A program made the translations under genes and the position numbers. Positions 36,894 through 46,850 of a stretch of 64,000 nt of DNA are shown here, one piece after another. The notes beneath the pieces were generated by a model, which did no database searches, was not told where the DNA came from, and saw only the letters and a list, made by a program, of their open reading frames with translations. Within the stretch, counting starts at the first letter, position 1, and each line of letters begins with the position of its first letter. The stretch comes from CAVVST01 sp963750995 (GTDB lineage: Bacteria; Acidobacteriota; Vicinamibacteria; Vicinamibacterales; UBA2999), in assembly GCA_963750995.1 (NCBI GenBank), contig CAVVST010000005.1:186001-250000 (forward strand), read 5' to 3'.

Positions 36894-37273
36894 CGGCGCC
36901 CTCCCCGTTGTTGATCCAGCAGTTTCCGAATCTCGGCCAGCTCCTTGCGAGACGTCTTTTTCGCAGCCAGTGCCTGCATCACCAGTTTGCTGGCGGACCC
37001 GTCGAATACGCGCTCAAGCAGATCAGTGACCATCTGCTGCTGAGTCGCGCCTTCGGTCGAGGCCGCCTCGTACACATGCGTGCGCGGTGACTCGTCCCGA
37101 CGGACGAGCCGTTTCTCGGTCATGATCTGCAGCAGTTTGAGGATCGTTGTATAGGCGCTCTCCCGACCCATCTCCTGCGCCACTTCACGCACGGTGCTCG
37201 GCCCGCGCGCCCAGAGCACACGTAAGATGGCAAGCTCGGCGTCGGTCGGCTTCTTACCACGACGTGTAACCAT
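36890..37273 (-). CDS. BlaI/MecI/CopY-family repressor
   Basis: A 127-residue winged-helix repressor: PTDAELAILRVLWARGPSTV, REVAQEMGRESAYTTILKLL, IMTEKRLVRRDESPRTHVYE and a C-terminal dimerisation part with QQQMVTDLLERVFDGSASKL. Family members bind dyad operators and are inactivated by the partner M56 protease, which overlaps this gene by 4 bp downstream. Two palindromes directly upstream are the likely operators. The start is the only ATG giving a full helix-turn-helix; it lies 10 bp from the predicted -10, so the message may be leaderless. Confidence 0.9.
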   Translation of the reverse strand: MVTRRGKKPTDAELAILRVLWARGPSTVREVAQEMGRESAYTTILKLLQIMTEKRLVRRDESPRTHVYEAASTEGATQQQMVTDLLERVFDGSASKLVMQALAAKKTSRKELAEIRKLLDQQRGGRR

Positions 37274-37283
37274 ATGGAATACT

Positions 37284-37326
37284 ATCTACGAAGATCTTCG
37301 TAGATGTCAATACGAATACTTTCGTA
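37284..37326 (-). promoter_or_regulatory. BlaI operators overlapping promoter
   Basis: A perfect 22-bp palindrome at 37284-37305 (half-site ATCTACGAAGA) and a second dyad TACGAA-TACT-TTCGTA at 37311-37326, centres 24 bp apart. On the minus strand TTGACA (37310-37305), 16 bp and TAGATA (37288-37283) form a promoter; the first palindrome covers spacer and -10. Binding there should block transcription of the repressor-peptidase pair. Confidence 0.75.
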
Positions 37327-37378
37327 GTTAGCTAGCGCTGGCACTGCTGTCGTCCAGGGGCGTTTTGCGGAGGCCGCC

Positions 37379-37787
37379 GTGTTGGGAATGTCGATGGGGC
37401 AGGCGAGTCAATACGCGATGGGAGAGCGGTTCACCGCCCTGCCGTCGAATCATCCTTTGGGTCATTACTTCGACGCGCTACACCTGACGGGTTACTACTA
37501 CACGTTTATTGGCGTCGGCCAGCTGATGGCGGCGCTTCTGTTGCTCATTCCAAGAACGGCGCTCTTGGGAGCGATCCTCTATTTCCCCATCATCCTGAAC
37601 ATTTGTGTTTTGGCTTATGCCGTCAGGTTTCGAAGGAACTCGCATCGCCACGCTGATGCTATTGGCGAACCTGTTCTTGCTGGTTTGGGACTATGACCGC
37701 TTGAAACACGTCCTGCCGCTTATGCGGACCGACGAAGATCCTCGGGCATCATTCCGGCGCGCCTTGACAGGTCCGTCGAACGGATGA
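37379..37787 (+). CDS. DoxX-like small membrane protein (frameshifted)
   Basis: About 135 residues joined from a GTG: SQYAMGERFTALPSNHPLGH, then helices YTFIGVGQLMAALLLLIPRT and LLGAILYFPIILNICVLAYA, then after a frame change near 37625 TRIATLMLLANLFLLVWDYD. Four predicted helices and the size fit DoxX-like membrane proteins, but the match is by general appearance. It is divergent from blaI, whose operators lie about 50 bp upstream, so it could share the control. A longer N-terminus in another frame cannot be excluded. Confidence 0.55.
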
Positions 37788-37902
37788 ATCATCCACGCGA
37801 TTCGGTCCGAGGCAGTCAAGCATTCCGGGGTTCCCGGTTCGCCTGGACGGCTCGGAACCTTTCAGTGTGCAAGGCGTCGATGTCGCGAACAAGGAGGCTC
37901 AC

Positions 37903-38481
37903 ATGGTCAGGAAGCAGTCGGTGGTAATCAGTTTGGCTGTGATCTCGTGCGCTGCCGTGATGCCGAGCTCCGTCGCCGGGCAGGATGATCGGCAGCGGCC
38001 GCCCACCGGCCTAGTTCGTGAGGTCCGTCAGGGCACGGCGGATTTCCGCGATCTTACGTTCGCCTTGGCTGCCGGCTACGGTTCCACGGGCAGTTGCGTC
38101 AGCGGACCGCAGGAAGGTGCAATGGGGATCCATTTCGCCAACGGAGCGCTCATTGACAATGCGGCGCTCGACCCGCAGGCGCCTGAGCTCCTGATCTACG
38201 AGCAACGAGGCGACCGGCTGCGGCTGGTTGGCGTCGAGTTCTTGGTCATTGCAGAAGCGTGGCACGCCGTCAATCCCGCACCGCCAGTCCTCCTGGGACA
38301 GCACTTCCAGCTGGTTGGAGCACCGAACCGCTATGGCCTTCCGCCCTTCTATGAACTCCACGTGTGGGCATGGAGGAACAACCCGCACGGCATGTTCGTC
38401 GACTGGAATCCAGCGGTTTCGTGCGAGGAATATACTGGCGATGAGGCGCTCGCCACCGCGCCGGGACATGCCGAGCACTGA
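37903..38481 (+). CDS. secreted hypothetical protein
   Basis: A 192-residue exported protein (signal peptide MVRKQSVVISLAVISCAAVM) with an AAGGAGG ribosome-binding site eight bases before the ATG. The body has TADFRDLTFALAAGYGSTGS, GAMGIHFANGALIDN, LLIYEQRGDRLRLVGVEFLV and FYELHVWAWRNNPHGMFVDW. I recognise a protein type frequent in soil genomes, but no named domain or function. Codon use looks less GC-biased than the genes to either side. It converges on the permease gene with a 63-bp gap. Confidence 0.7.
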   Translation: MVRKQSVVISLAVISCAAVMPSSVAGQDDRQRPPTGLVREVRQGTADFRDLTFALAAGYGSTGSCVSGPQEGAMGIHFANGALIDNAALDPQAPELLIYEQRGDRLRLVGVEFLVIAEAWHAVNPAPPVLLGQHFQLVGAPNRYGLPPFYELHVWAWRNNPHGMFVDWNPAVSCEEYTGDEALATAPGHAEH

Positions 38482-38544
38482 GCTATCGACCTGCGCAGCA
38501 AACAGACGACCTAGAGGGTCGAGGACATCTTGTCGGGGCGTTGG

Positions 38545-39855
38545 TTACAGAAACAACGCTCCGGCCGCAATTCCGACGATCATCACGCCGACCGAGAGCA
38601 GCGCGACAACCCGGAATCGCTGCAGCGCTCCGCCGAGCAGCATCATGCACGGCAGGCTGATCGCCGGCAGCACGACGAGCAGCGCCGCCGCAGGACCGCT
38701 GTAGCCGGATTGAATCAACTGCAGCGCCATCGGGATCTCGGACCAGGTCGAGATCATGAAGAACGTTCCCACCACCGCCGACAGCACGACGCTGGTCAGG
38801 TTGTTGCCGAAATCTGACGGCAGGGTCTGAAACATCGCCGACGCGACAACGCTCCACGCCCAGAGGGTCGGCACGAGGACAAGCGCGATGCGCCCGCTCG
38901 CGCGCAGCCATGCACCGACCAGCTGCGACGGCGTGTCCAGCCTGCGCTGACCGATGATCCGGTCGAGATCGAACAGGCGAAGATAAAGGCCTCCCGCTCT
39001 CTGCATCCGGCCGCTGGCCGGTGCGCTCTCAGGCGTCGGCGCGTTCGGACTTTCCCAGCGATGGGCGATGCGGGCGACGAGATAGGTCACCAGGACGGTG
39101 ATCACGAGCCCGGACCCGATCCGGGTGATCGCGAACGGCGCGGGCAGAAGGGCGAACGCGAGCAGCATCGTGGTGACGTTCAGCATCGGCGCGCCGACGA
39201 TGAATGACAGGAGGAAGGTGGTCGACGCGCCGCGGCGCACGAACGACGGCGCCATCACCGACGAGCAGCAGGAACAGAAGGGCTGCGGCAAGGCGAACAT
39301 CGCGCCGAACACCGACCCGGTGAACCCGCCGCGCGTGACGTACGACGTGAGATAGACCGGCAGCACCGTCAGCGCCAGCCCCGACAGCAGCACGCCGAGC
39401 ATCGTCGCGTGCCAGACGTTCAGCAGGAAGCTGGTGGCCTGGGCGAAGGGCCTTCCCCACCCGATCACACCGAAGGCTCCCAGCCAGTCAACCGCGAGAC
39501 GGCCTGATGCGATCGACCGGGCAGCCGGTACCCCGCGATATGCAAACAGGTCGAGCACCAGCAGCGCCATGATGGTGATCGACAACAGATTGAGATAGCG
39601 GGCGGTGCCGGCGCCTTCCGCCTCGAGCCGGTGCAATGCGCGGTACAACGCATACATCCCTGCCACGCCGAGCGCGAGCATCGGCACGTGCCAGGGAGTG
39701 AACACGTAGAAAAACGTCCGCACCGGATACTCGGCGAACAGCACGCCTCGCCGGACATCCAGCAGCGTCAGGAGCGTCAGCGAGAAGAAACCGATGAACC
39801 CCGCGAGGATGCCGGGATAACCGGCGGAGATGGAGAACGCGCGCGGCTCTGCCAA
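38545..39855 (-). CDS. ArsP/DUF318-type permease
   Basis: A 436-residue membrane protein with about ten helices. The core carries FALPQPFCSCCSSVMAPSFV followed by RRGASTTFLLSFIVGAPMLN, the cysteine-rich helix pair of the ArsP_1/DUF318 permease family. Known relatives export trivalent organoarsenicals, but most are uncharacterised. A later repeat of the fold includes WSEIPMALQLIQSGYSGPAA. Translation appears to start at a TTG, 11 bp after the WEGDT gene stop, so it lies in one unit with DUF6152 and WEGDT genes. Substrate is not shown by the sequence. Confidence 0.8.
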   Translation of the reverse strand: MAEPRAFSISAGYPGILAGFIGFFSLTLLTLLDVRRGVLFAEYPVRTFFYVFTPWHVPMLALGVAGMYALYRALHRLEAEGAGTARYLNLLSITIMALLVLDLFAYRGVPAARSIASGRLAVDWLGAFGVIGWGRPFAQATSFLLNVWHATMLGVLLSGLALTVLPVYLTSYVTRGGFTGSVFGAMFALPQPFCSCCSSVMAPSFVRRGASTTFLLSFIVGAPMLNVTTMLLAFALLPAPFAITRIGSGLVITVLVTYLVARIAHRWESPNAPTPESAPASGRMQRAGGLYLRLFDLDRIIGQRRLDTPSQLVGAWLRASGRIALVLVPTLWAWSVVASAMFQTLPSDFGNNLTSVVLSAVVGTFFMISTWSEIPMALQLIQSGYSGPAAALLVVLPAISLPCMMLLGGALQRFRVVALLSVGVMIVGIAAGALFL

Positions 39856-39866
39856 CCAGGCCTGCC

Positions 39867-40687
39867 CTACTTGCCTTCGGTTGCCAGCTTGTTCTGCGCG
39901 TCCACCACACTACGGTAAGCGGCTGCTTCGCTCGGTGCGCAGACCCACTCCCTCAGGTCGGTGTCGGGCGGCATCAACTTCAGCGGAAGTCTGTTACGGG
40001 GTATCCACGGTTTCGTGTAAGCCGTCGTGTCGTCGATCGTGACCGTGAGTTCCAGCGTGTCCCGGCTGACGCGGTGGTAGCGTTCCTCCACCTTCAGGTC
40101 GAAGCTGTGCGGATTACCCGCATTATCGAGCCAGGTTCGCTCGTCCATCCCAATGGTCTGAACGACGAACGTGTAGTCGTCCTCCCATCGGCCCACCGAT
40201 ACCCGTACCACCGCGGATCGGGATCCTTGGGTAGCTGCCGTCCGTCTGTCCAGATCACGCGCCACCGTTTCTCGTAGAGGTAGAGCATCAACACCTGATT
40301 TGGCGTCTGGACGATCTGCGTCGGCCGGAGCTCGTACAGCACGTTCCGCGGGAAACCGGCCGGGTCGCACAGAGTATTGAGCGGATCGTTGATGAACTGT
40401 TCGGTGACCGCTCGCGGGCCGTTGCCCGGCTTCATCTCCTTGAGTTTCTCCTGCGCCCAGGGCGTGAACGGCGACGCCACGTGGCCCGGGCCGGAGATGC
40501 CTGCGCTCCCCGCGTCCCAGATTCCACTCAGGTCGCGTTGCGGTGCCGGCGCCGATGGCGTCTGGGAAGGCCCAAAGGCAGATGCCGGCAACCCGGCGCT
40601 GCCCCACGTTTGCGCGAACGCGAGACCCGGTGACGAGACTACGGCCGCCATCAAGGCCACAATCGAAACGATGAAACCCATTCGCAT
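39867..40687 (-). CDS. WEGDT-motif secreted protein (frameshifted)
   Basis: About 273 residues joined. The ATG at 40687 has a GGAGG ribosome-binding site; signal peptide MRMGFIVSIVALMAAVVSSP. Family motifs: RDLSGIWDAGSAG, NTLCDPAGFPRNVLYELRP, RVIWTDGRQLPKD, WYGYR, then in a second frame VGRWEDDYTFVVQTIGMDER, AGNPHS, VEERYHR and TIDDTTAYTKPWIP. One missing base near 40205 joins the frames. Close to the product at 5194-5997 in order and length. It follows a DUF6152 gene by about 23 bp. Confidence 0.75.
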
Positions 40688-40710
40688 ACCGAATTCCTCC
40701 GCCCGGCCGA

Positions 40711-41115
40711 TCATGGTTCCGGTGGTCGGGGAGCACCGGCTCCACCCGCCCCGAGCTTCTGGCCGTTGGCAAGGACGACGCCTCGCACGAGCCCGATAGG
40801 CGCACCGTTCTTGGTCGGCTCCAGCGTCACCGTGACTTCGTCCCCGGGTTTGAACATCCTGCGGCTCCAGCCGCCCTGGGTCATGGTGGTGGGGTTCTGG
40901 GTTTCCACCACCCAGTTCCTGACGGTGCCGTTCTCGTCCTTGACATCAATCTTCAGGAAGCAATGCGGATTGGACCAGACCCATTCCGTCACCGTTCCTT
41001 TCAGGGTGAGCAGCTTGCCCACGTCGAAGCTGGCGCTCCCGTGATGGGCCACGAGGGGAACTGAAAGCACCAGAGGGCCGGTCGTAAGGAGTATGCAGAA
41101 CAACCTGTGACGCAT
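40711..41115 (-). CDS. DUF6152 family periplasmic protein
   Basis: A 134-residue protein. Signal peptide MRHRLFCILLTTGPLVLSVP ends with LVA, leaving HHGSASFDVG at the mature N-terminus. Family core LTLKGTVTEWVWSNPHCFLK and C-terminal FKPGDEVTVTLEPTKNGAPI. Most like the copy at 6026-6451. The next gene is a WEGDT protein, as in three other places in the window. Confidence 0.82.
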   Translation of the reverse strand: MRHRLFCILLTTGPLVLSVPLVAHHGSASFDVGKLLTLKGTVTEWVWSNPHCFLKIDVKDENGTVRNWVVETQNPTTMTQGGWSRRMFKPGDEVTVTLEPTKNGAPIGLVRGVVLANGQKLGAGGAGAPRPPEP

Positions 41116-41216
41116 AGGAAGCCTCCAAGGTCGCGGTATGTCTTGCTCGCTATGTAGAGGCACCCGCCGGCGAAAGTCAAGAGTGAAAAGCGCACCATAC
41201 CTGGCCGTAAAACGAC

Positions 41217-41253
41217 GAAGGCCACGACACCCATCACGGGAGTCGTGGCCTTC
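41217..41253 (-). terminator. terminator hairpin of third TonB receptor gene
   Basis: A perfect 12-bp stem, GAAGGCCACGAC with GTCGTGGCCTTC, and a 13-nt loop. On the minus strand it is followed by GTCGTTTTACGG, a short T run. It lies 39 bp past the receptor stop at 41292 and before the DUF6152 start region, where a rho-independent terminator is expected. Confidence 0.6.
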
Positions 41254-41291
41254 TTCGTGTCCTTCGAAACCTTCGTGCCTTCGTGCCTTGT

Positions 41292-44200
41292 CTAGAAATC
41301 GAACTGCAGGCTCACCTTGGCGAACCGCGCCGGGAAGATCGAGCTCGGCCGCAGCCACACGGGACCGAACGTGTTGTTCTGCGCCAGCACCGTGCTGACG
41401 TTCATCATGTTGTAGAAGTCGAGGCTCACCGTCGTCCGGGTGCGATCGAACCGCAGCATCTTGGAGACGCGAAAATCGACCTGGTTGAGCCGGTCGCCGT
41501 AGACCGTGCCCGGGTCGATCAGACCGACCGCGACGTTCGCCGCGCCGCCCGAGAGCGGCCGCCCGAGCGTCTGCGCGGCCGCATCGGCGGTCGTCAGGTT
41601 GTAGTTGGCCAGGATCTCCGGGCCAGGCAGGTTCTGCAGCGTCCCGCTCACCATGACGTCGATGCGCGGAATGTTGTACGAGCCGAGCAGCTTGACCTGC
41701 GTCAGCCAGTTGGTCGCCTGGTGGCAGGTACTCGAGCGCCGTCACGTTGGCGGTGGTGATCAGGCCGGACGTGGCGCGCGATTCCGCCGGCTCCGGCACC
41801 TGCGCCCTGAGCTCGCAGTTGTCCTGCACCGTGCGGCCGGTGCTCGTGCCGCCCTGGAGCGTCAGCCCGGGGATGCGCCGCATCGCGATGTTGACGTCGA
41901 CGCCGTGCCAGTACTCGACCTGGTCGCCGTAGTTGCTCGCATGCGTGACCAGGTTGTCCGACGCCAGGCCGAACTTCGCGGGGTTCAGGTTGTACATGCC
42001 GTGCACGACGTAGCCGCCGCCACCGGGCAGACGCGGGTCCGCCGGGCGCCGTCACGTCGAACTTGTCGAAGTCCGCCGGGCCGAGCACGCGGTTATCGGT
42101 CACACGGAAGTTGCCGTAGACGCGGCGGAAGTAGCTGACGTCCACCGACGTGCGCGTCATCACTTCGTGCTGGACGCCCGACGAGAACTCCCAGTTATAG
42201 GCGCGCTTGAACCAGCCGTGCATCAGATCGGGATCGTAGGTATTGCCCGGCACCGGCTGGCCGAACAGCGAATTGGCCATCGCGCCACACTCGCCGTTGG
42301 CGGCCGAGCTCTGGAGGTTGCAGTCGGGCACGTAGTTGCGGTTCGCGTCGTTCCACGACCGCGTCGTCTGGGTGACGATCGTGTTCAGCGGGTTCGGGTC
42401 CTGCGCAATCGAGGATCCGGCCGACAGGTTCTCGAGGTACCTGTTCAGGCTGACCTTGAGGGCCGTCTTGCCGTCGCCGAACATGTCGTAGACCGCGCCG
42501 AGGTGCGGTGTCAGGTCGTTCCAGCTCAGGAAGTTGTCGAGCGGCGCAAAGTCGAGATTGCGCGCCGGCGTGAAGATCGACGGCCCAAGATGCTGCTCCG
42601 GGCTGCTGGCCTTGACGTGGCTGAAACGGACGCCGTACGGCCGCGGTCAGGCGATCGATCGTCCACTTGTCCTGAGCGTAGACGCCCAGCTGGTTCATCG
42701 TCGTTTCCGTGAAGATCGGAAACGCCCGCTGGCTGATCTGATTCGGGATCGCGTTGTTGAGGCGATAGGTTACCGGGCTGAGGTTCTGGTAGGTGAACCC
42801 GTTCCACCCGTGAGTGTTGTTCAGACCGACCTTCATCGCGTGCGTGCCGGTAATGTACAGGTCGAGAAGCGCACGTGCGTGGTCGATGCGCCGGCTGCAG
42901 CCGATGAGTCTCGAGCGACCGGAACCTGAGGCCGGTCGACTGCTCGGTGGCGGGCACCATCGCCGTGCTCAGCCCGCTCAGCGGCAGAAGGTTGCTCGCC
43001 GCCTTGTAGCGGTTGATGCCCGCCTCCATGAGGATGCGGTTGTTGACCGGCGAGCTCCAGTCCACCTGCCGCTGCCGCTGGACCGGGTAAATCCGGTTCT
43101 CGGCGGCCTCGGGCGCCAGTGTCTGGCTGACGCTGGTCGGCGCGTATTCGACAGCGTCCTCGTGCAGGCTCACACCGAACTTGTTCCGCTGCGACGCCTG
43201 CCAGGTCAGGCGCAGCTGCGCGCCCTTCCAGATCGACGGGTTGGCCGCGGGCCGGTCCAGGTCGGGTTCGAACACCCACACGTTCGGGTTGTTGAAGTTC
43301 TTGTCGTAATACATCCCGGATGCGTAGTTCGCGGAGTTCTTGTAGCGCGCCGACGCAAAGAACCAGAGTTTGTCCTGCTTGAGCGGACCGCCGAACCCGG
43401 GGTTGATGTCGTAGTTGTCCTTGAGCTTGTCGGCGCTCGACGACGCCCTGGTCCTTCAGTCCTGCGTCAGGTTCTCGGCCTGCCAGGATGGGCTGGCGTA
43501 GCTGGTGAAGAACGCGCCGTTGAAGGTGTTGCCGCCTTCACGCGGGATGACGTTGATGCGAACGCCGCCGGTGGTGTGCTCGGCGCCCGCCGACGCGGTG
43601 TCGACGTTCACCTCCTGCGTGCCAACCGGGTTGATGTTGACCGGCGTCGAAAAGCCGTTGCCCGACTGCCCGATGGTCTCGATGCCGTTGCGCATCACGA
43701 CCTGGTCGCCGGTGCGGCCGCCGTGGATCGCGACGCTGCCGATCGGCGTGCCCGAGGAGGACGATCCGCCGACGTCCTGGCTGGTGAGGCCGCCGCGCGA
43801 AACCCCGGGAATCAGCGCGGCCATGTCGTAGGCCGTCCGGCTGGTCGGGAATGTTGTCGATGAGTCTCGCGGTCGATGACGCGCTGCCGGCGGGTGTTCT
43901 GCACGTCGACGATCGGCGTCTCACCGGTGACCGTGATCGTTTCCTCGACCGCGCCGACGCGCATCTCGGCGTCGATCTTCGCGGCGAACGACCCGGAGAG
44001 CTCGACGCCCGTGCGCGTCACGGAGTTGAACCCCGGCAGCGTAAACGTCACCGCGTAGGTGCCGGGGACGAGGTTGACGATCTGGAACTGCCCGGTGTCG
44101 TCGGTGACGACCGAACGCACCTTCTCGATCAGCGCCGGGCTCGCCGCTTCGACGGTGACGCCAGGCAGCACCGCGCCCGACGTGTCCTTGACGATACCTG

Positions 44201-44292
44201 CGATGGTCGCCTGGGCGTATGCCGCGGCCGGCGTGAAGGCTATGACGGCAACCCACAGACACACAGGTCGCCAGCTTCGCTAGTGCGCGCAT
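41292..44292 (-). CDS. TonB-dependent receptor, Oar-like (about nine frameshifts)
   Basis: Family segments are present in order across three frames: signal peptide MRALAKLAT then VCLWVAVIAFTPAAAYA; IAGIVKDTSGAVLPGVTVEA; ETITVTGETPIVDVQNTRRQ; PREGGNTFNGAFFTSYASPS; NPGFGGPLKQDKLWFFAS; WNDANRNYVPDCNLQ; NLVTHASNYGDQVEYWHGV; C-terminus VSLQFDF. Frame changes occur near 44266, 43861, 43845, 43460, 43440, 42905, 42645, 42040 and 41725. Protein-level conservation between shifts is normal, so either the sequence is poor here or the gene died recently. Start 44292 has a GGGAG ribosome-binding site. Confidence 0.75.
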
Positions 44293-44401
44293 GTCTATCT
44301 CCCTCTGGATACTGGATTACGGAGTTCCCGCTGGAGCCTGACGAAACCGGACGTCCACCCCAATCGTGCTCGCTTGTAACGGCACAGCCGGGGTGTTGTC
44401 A

Positions 44402-44524
44402 AGCCGGGGCCCCCGTCGCGCACGCCTGCGCGATGGGGTGGAAGACCGGGGCCCCCGTCGCGCACACCGGCGGATGGGTGGAAGACCGGGGTCCCCCATC
44501 GCGCATGTCTGCGCGATGGGGTGA
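44402..44524. repeat. three tandem 41-bp hairpin units
   Basis: Three units of 40-42 bp, each containing a C-rich run, CGCGCA and a G-rich run. The third forms a perfect stem CCCCATCGCGCA-TGTC-TGCGCGATGGGG; the first and second are partly decayed. They lie just past the stop of the beta-propeller gene and upstream of the third TonB receptor, so they may end the long operon. Confidence 0.65.
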
Positions 44525-44554
44525 AGTGCGGTGCGGGCGCTCGCGGCCGATGCG

Positions 44555-46781
44555 TCAGCGCGAGGCGCGGGCGGTCTGTTGCGCCGGCGCGTCGAACAAC
44601 TCCGGGAAGTGATAAGTCGCCACGCCGTTCAGGAACTTGTCGCTGACGATGAGGTTCTTGTGCTTGACATCGAGCACGAGACCGCGCGGCTGCCGGATCA
44701 GACCCTGCGGGCCACCGATCGTCCACATCGGCGCCACGTTGCCGTTGTCGTAGATGCTCCAGACGGCCACGTGGGCCTTGTCCGAGGAAAGTCCCTCGGG
44801 GCTAAAGGCCTCGGTTTCGTCCCGGTCGTCGTCGCCCGGACCTGGAATATTGAGGGCGATCTTGCCGCCCTGCGGATAGATCGCCATGTCCGCTCCGACG
44901 CGAACGCCGGTAATGACCCGGATCGGCTTGGTATCGCCCGACGCCGTCCGATTGAAGATCGAAATCGTGCTGCCTCCCGAGACGATCAGCAGATCGTGCA
45001 GGTTGTCGACTTCGACATTGGCGATGCTGAACCGGTTGTTGGGCCCGCCAAGCGTCCGCTTCGGCGCCACGTCGCCGTTGGCGAGGCGGTCGAAGAACAG
45101 CAGCACGCCGCCGGACCACGCGATCAGCTCGTTGTTGACCGGGTCGGCCGACAGCTTCGAGGTCTTGCCCAGCATGGTCTTCGGACCGGTGATGACGCGA
45201 ACCGGCGCTTCGTTGCCGTTCGCCGCGCCGCGGAAGGTCATGACCGCCTGGCCCATATCCGACGGCACCACGATCTCGTCGTGAATCTCGTCGTAGAAGA
45301 GCGAGTGCACGGTGCGGTTCAGCTTGGTGTTCGAGCCTTCAATCGAACGGACCGGCATCGCGTTCTTGTCGGCCGTGCGCGGGAACGCGGCGATGCGCGG
45401 GTGCGCAACGCAGCTCGGCACCAGGATCTCCTCACGCTTGGTGTCGTAGGTGATGTTGTACGGGTTGCCGATCAGCGTCCCTTCGACGTTCATCGGCGCG
45501 CCACGCACGACGCGGATCGGGGCAGTGTCGCCCGACGCACCGAGCTTGAACGCCAGCGCCTTGTGGTTGCCGAAGCTCGCCACCCACATTTCGTTGTTGG
45601 CGAAATCGAGGAAGACGTCGCTCGGGTTCTTCATCAAGGTCTTGGGGCCCTTGAGGACACGAATCGGCGCGACATCGCCCTGCTGGTCGGCACGGAACAC
45701 CAGGATCTCGCCGCCCGCCTGGTTGGCGACGTACAGCTCCTGGCGCTCTGAATCGAAGGCCACGCCGGTCGGCCAGTTGAAGCCGGTCTTCGGCCCCTGG
45801 ATGACGCGCAGCGGCGCGACGTCACCATTCGAGTCCGCCGGCAGCACGACGATCGAGGGCGGATCGAACTTGCCCGTGCCCTTGATGATCTCCTGGCCGT
45901 AGTTGCCGGCCGGCCAGTTCGGAATGCGCGGGCGCCCGCCGCTGCCGGTCGTCCCCATCTTCACCTGGTGGCGCGTCCCGTAGTTGGCGACGTAGAGCAG
46001 CCGGTTCTTCGAGTCGAACGCGATGCCGTGCGGATCGCCCATGCGGGTCTTGTCGCCCTGGATCAGGCGCACCGCAGTGTCCTTCATCCCCGACGACTTC
46101 TTGTAGACCATGATCGCGGCGTTGTGCTGCAGCGTCAGGTACATCTCCTGGCGCGACTCGTCCACCGCCGCGCCGAAGTTGCCGTAAGGCGACACGAACT
46201 CACGATCGGGCGGCGAGTCGCCGTTGGCCTGTGCGGCCGTAGATCGTCGTGTTGTGCACCGTGTCGTTGTTGATCACGTAGATCTCGCCGGTCGGCGGGT
46301 CGATGTACACGTCGCTCGCGTACTGCGTGTGCGTGTTCAGGCCGTTGATGACGCGCTTCGGCGTCGAGGCTTCGGCCGACGCCGGCGTCACCGCCGTCCG
46401 GTCGTAGACCATGATCCGGAAGCGGTTCTCATCCGTCATCACGATTTCGTTGCGCATCGGATCGACGGCGATCGAGCTGAAATTCGGATACGGATCCTGG
46501 ATGAAGGTCAGCGGCGGCCGCTTGGCCACCTCGAGGCGGGCATCGGCGGAAGGCTGCTGCACGGCCGCGCCGGCCGCCGCTGCCGCGTACGACGGGAACT
46601 GCGGCGTCGCCGTCTCCCATTCGCACGTCTCGTTCGCACCGAAGTTCGCCATCGGCTCGAACGCCACCAGCCGCGCCTCGGCAGGCGCCTGGTGCCAGCC
46701 GATGCCGAGCGTCACCGCCGCGATCGCAGCGATCGCTGCACATCCAATCAATCCGCGCCGGAATATCTGTCGGAAAGGCAT
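44555..46781 (-). CDS. exported beta-propeller protein (frameshifted)
   Basis: About 740 residues joined. N-terminal anchor or signal MPFRQIFRRGLIGCAAIAAI. The rest is a run of repeats of about 45 residues with the pattern GDVAPLRVIQGPKTGFNWPT, GVAFDSERQELYVAN, ILVFRADQQ, recalling NHL/YVTN propellers. Seven or more blades are countable, so it may be two propellers. The frame changes near 46200 (one extra base). Function unknown; propellers of this kind are binding platforms or hydrolases. It is the last gene of the ten-gene minus-strand run. Confidence 0.75.
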
Positions 46782-46850
46782 ATGTCCTCCCCCTTTGCCC
46801 CGTAAAGGCTACACCCGATTGACCCCGGAGACCAGCCCGATATAGGGCGG

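Noticed and set aside
43440..43465. In-frame TGA in the third TonB receptor as a second selenocysteine codon
   Set aside because: The segment reads correctly (QDLKDQGV) if one base is added and one removed nearby, and paralogues have ordinary residues there.
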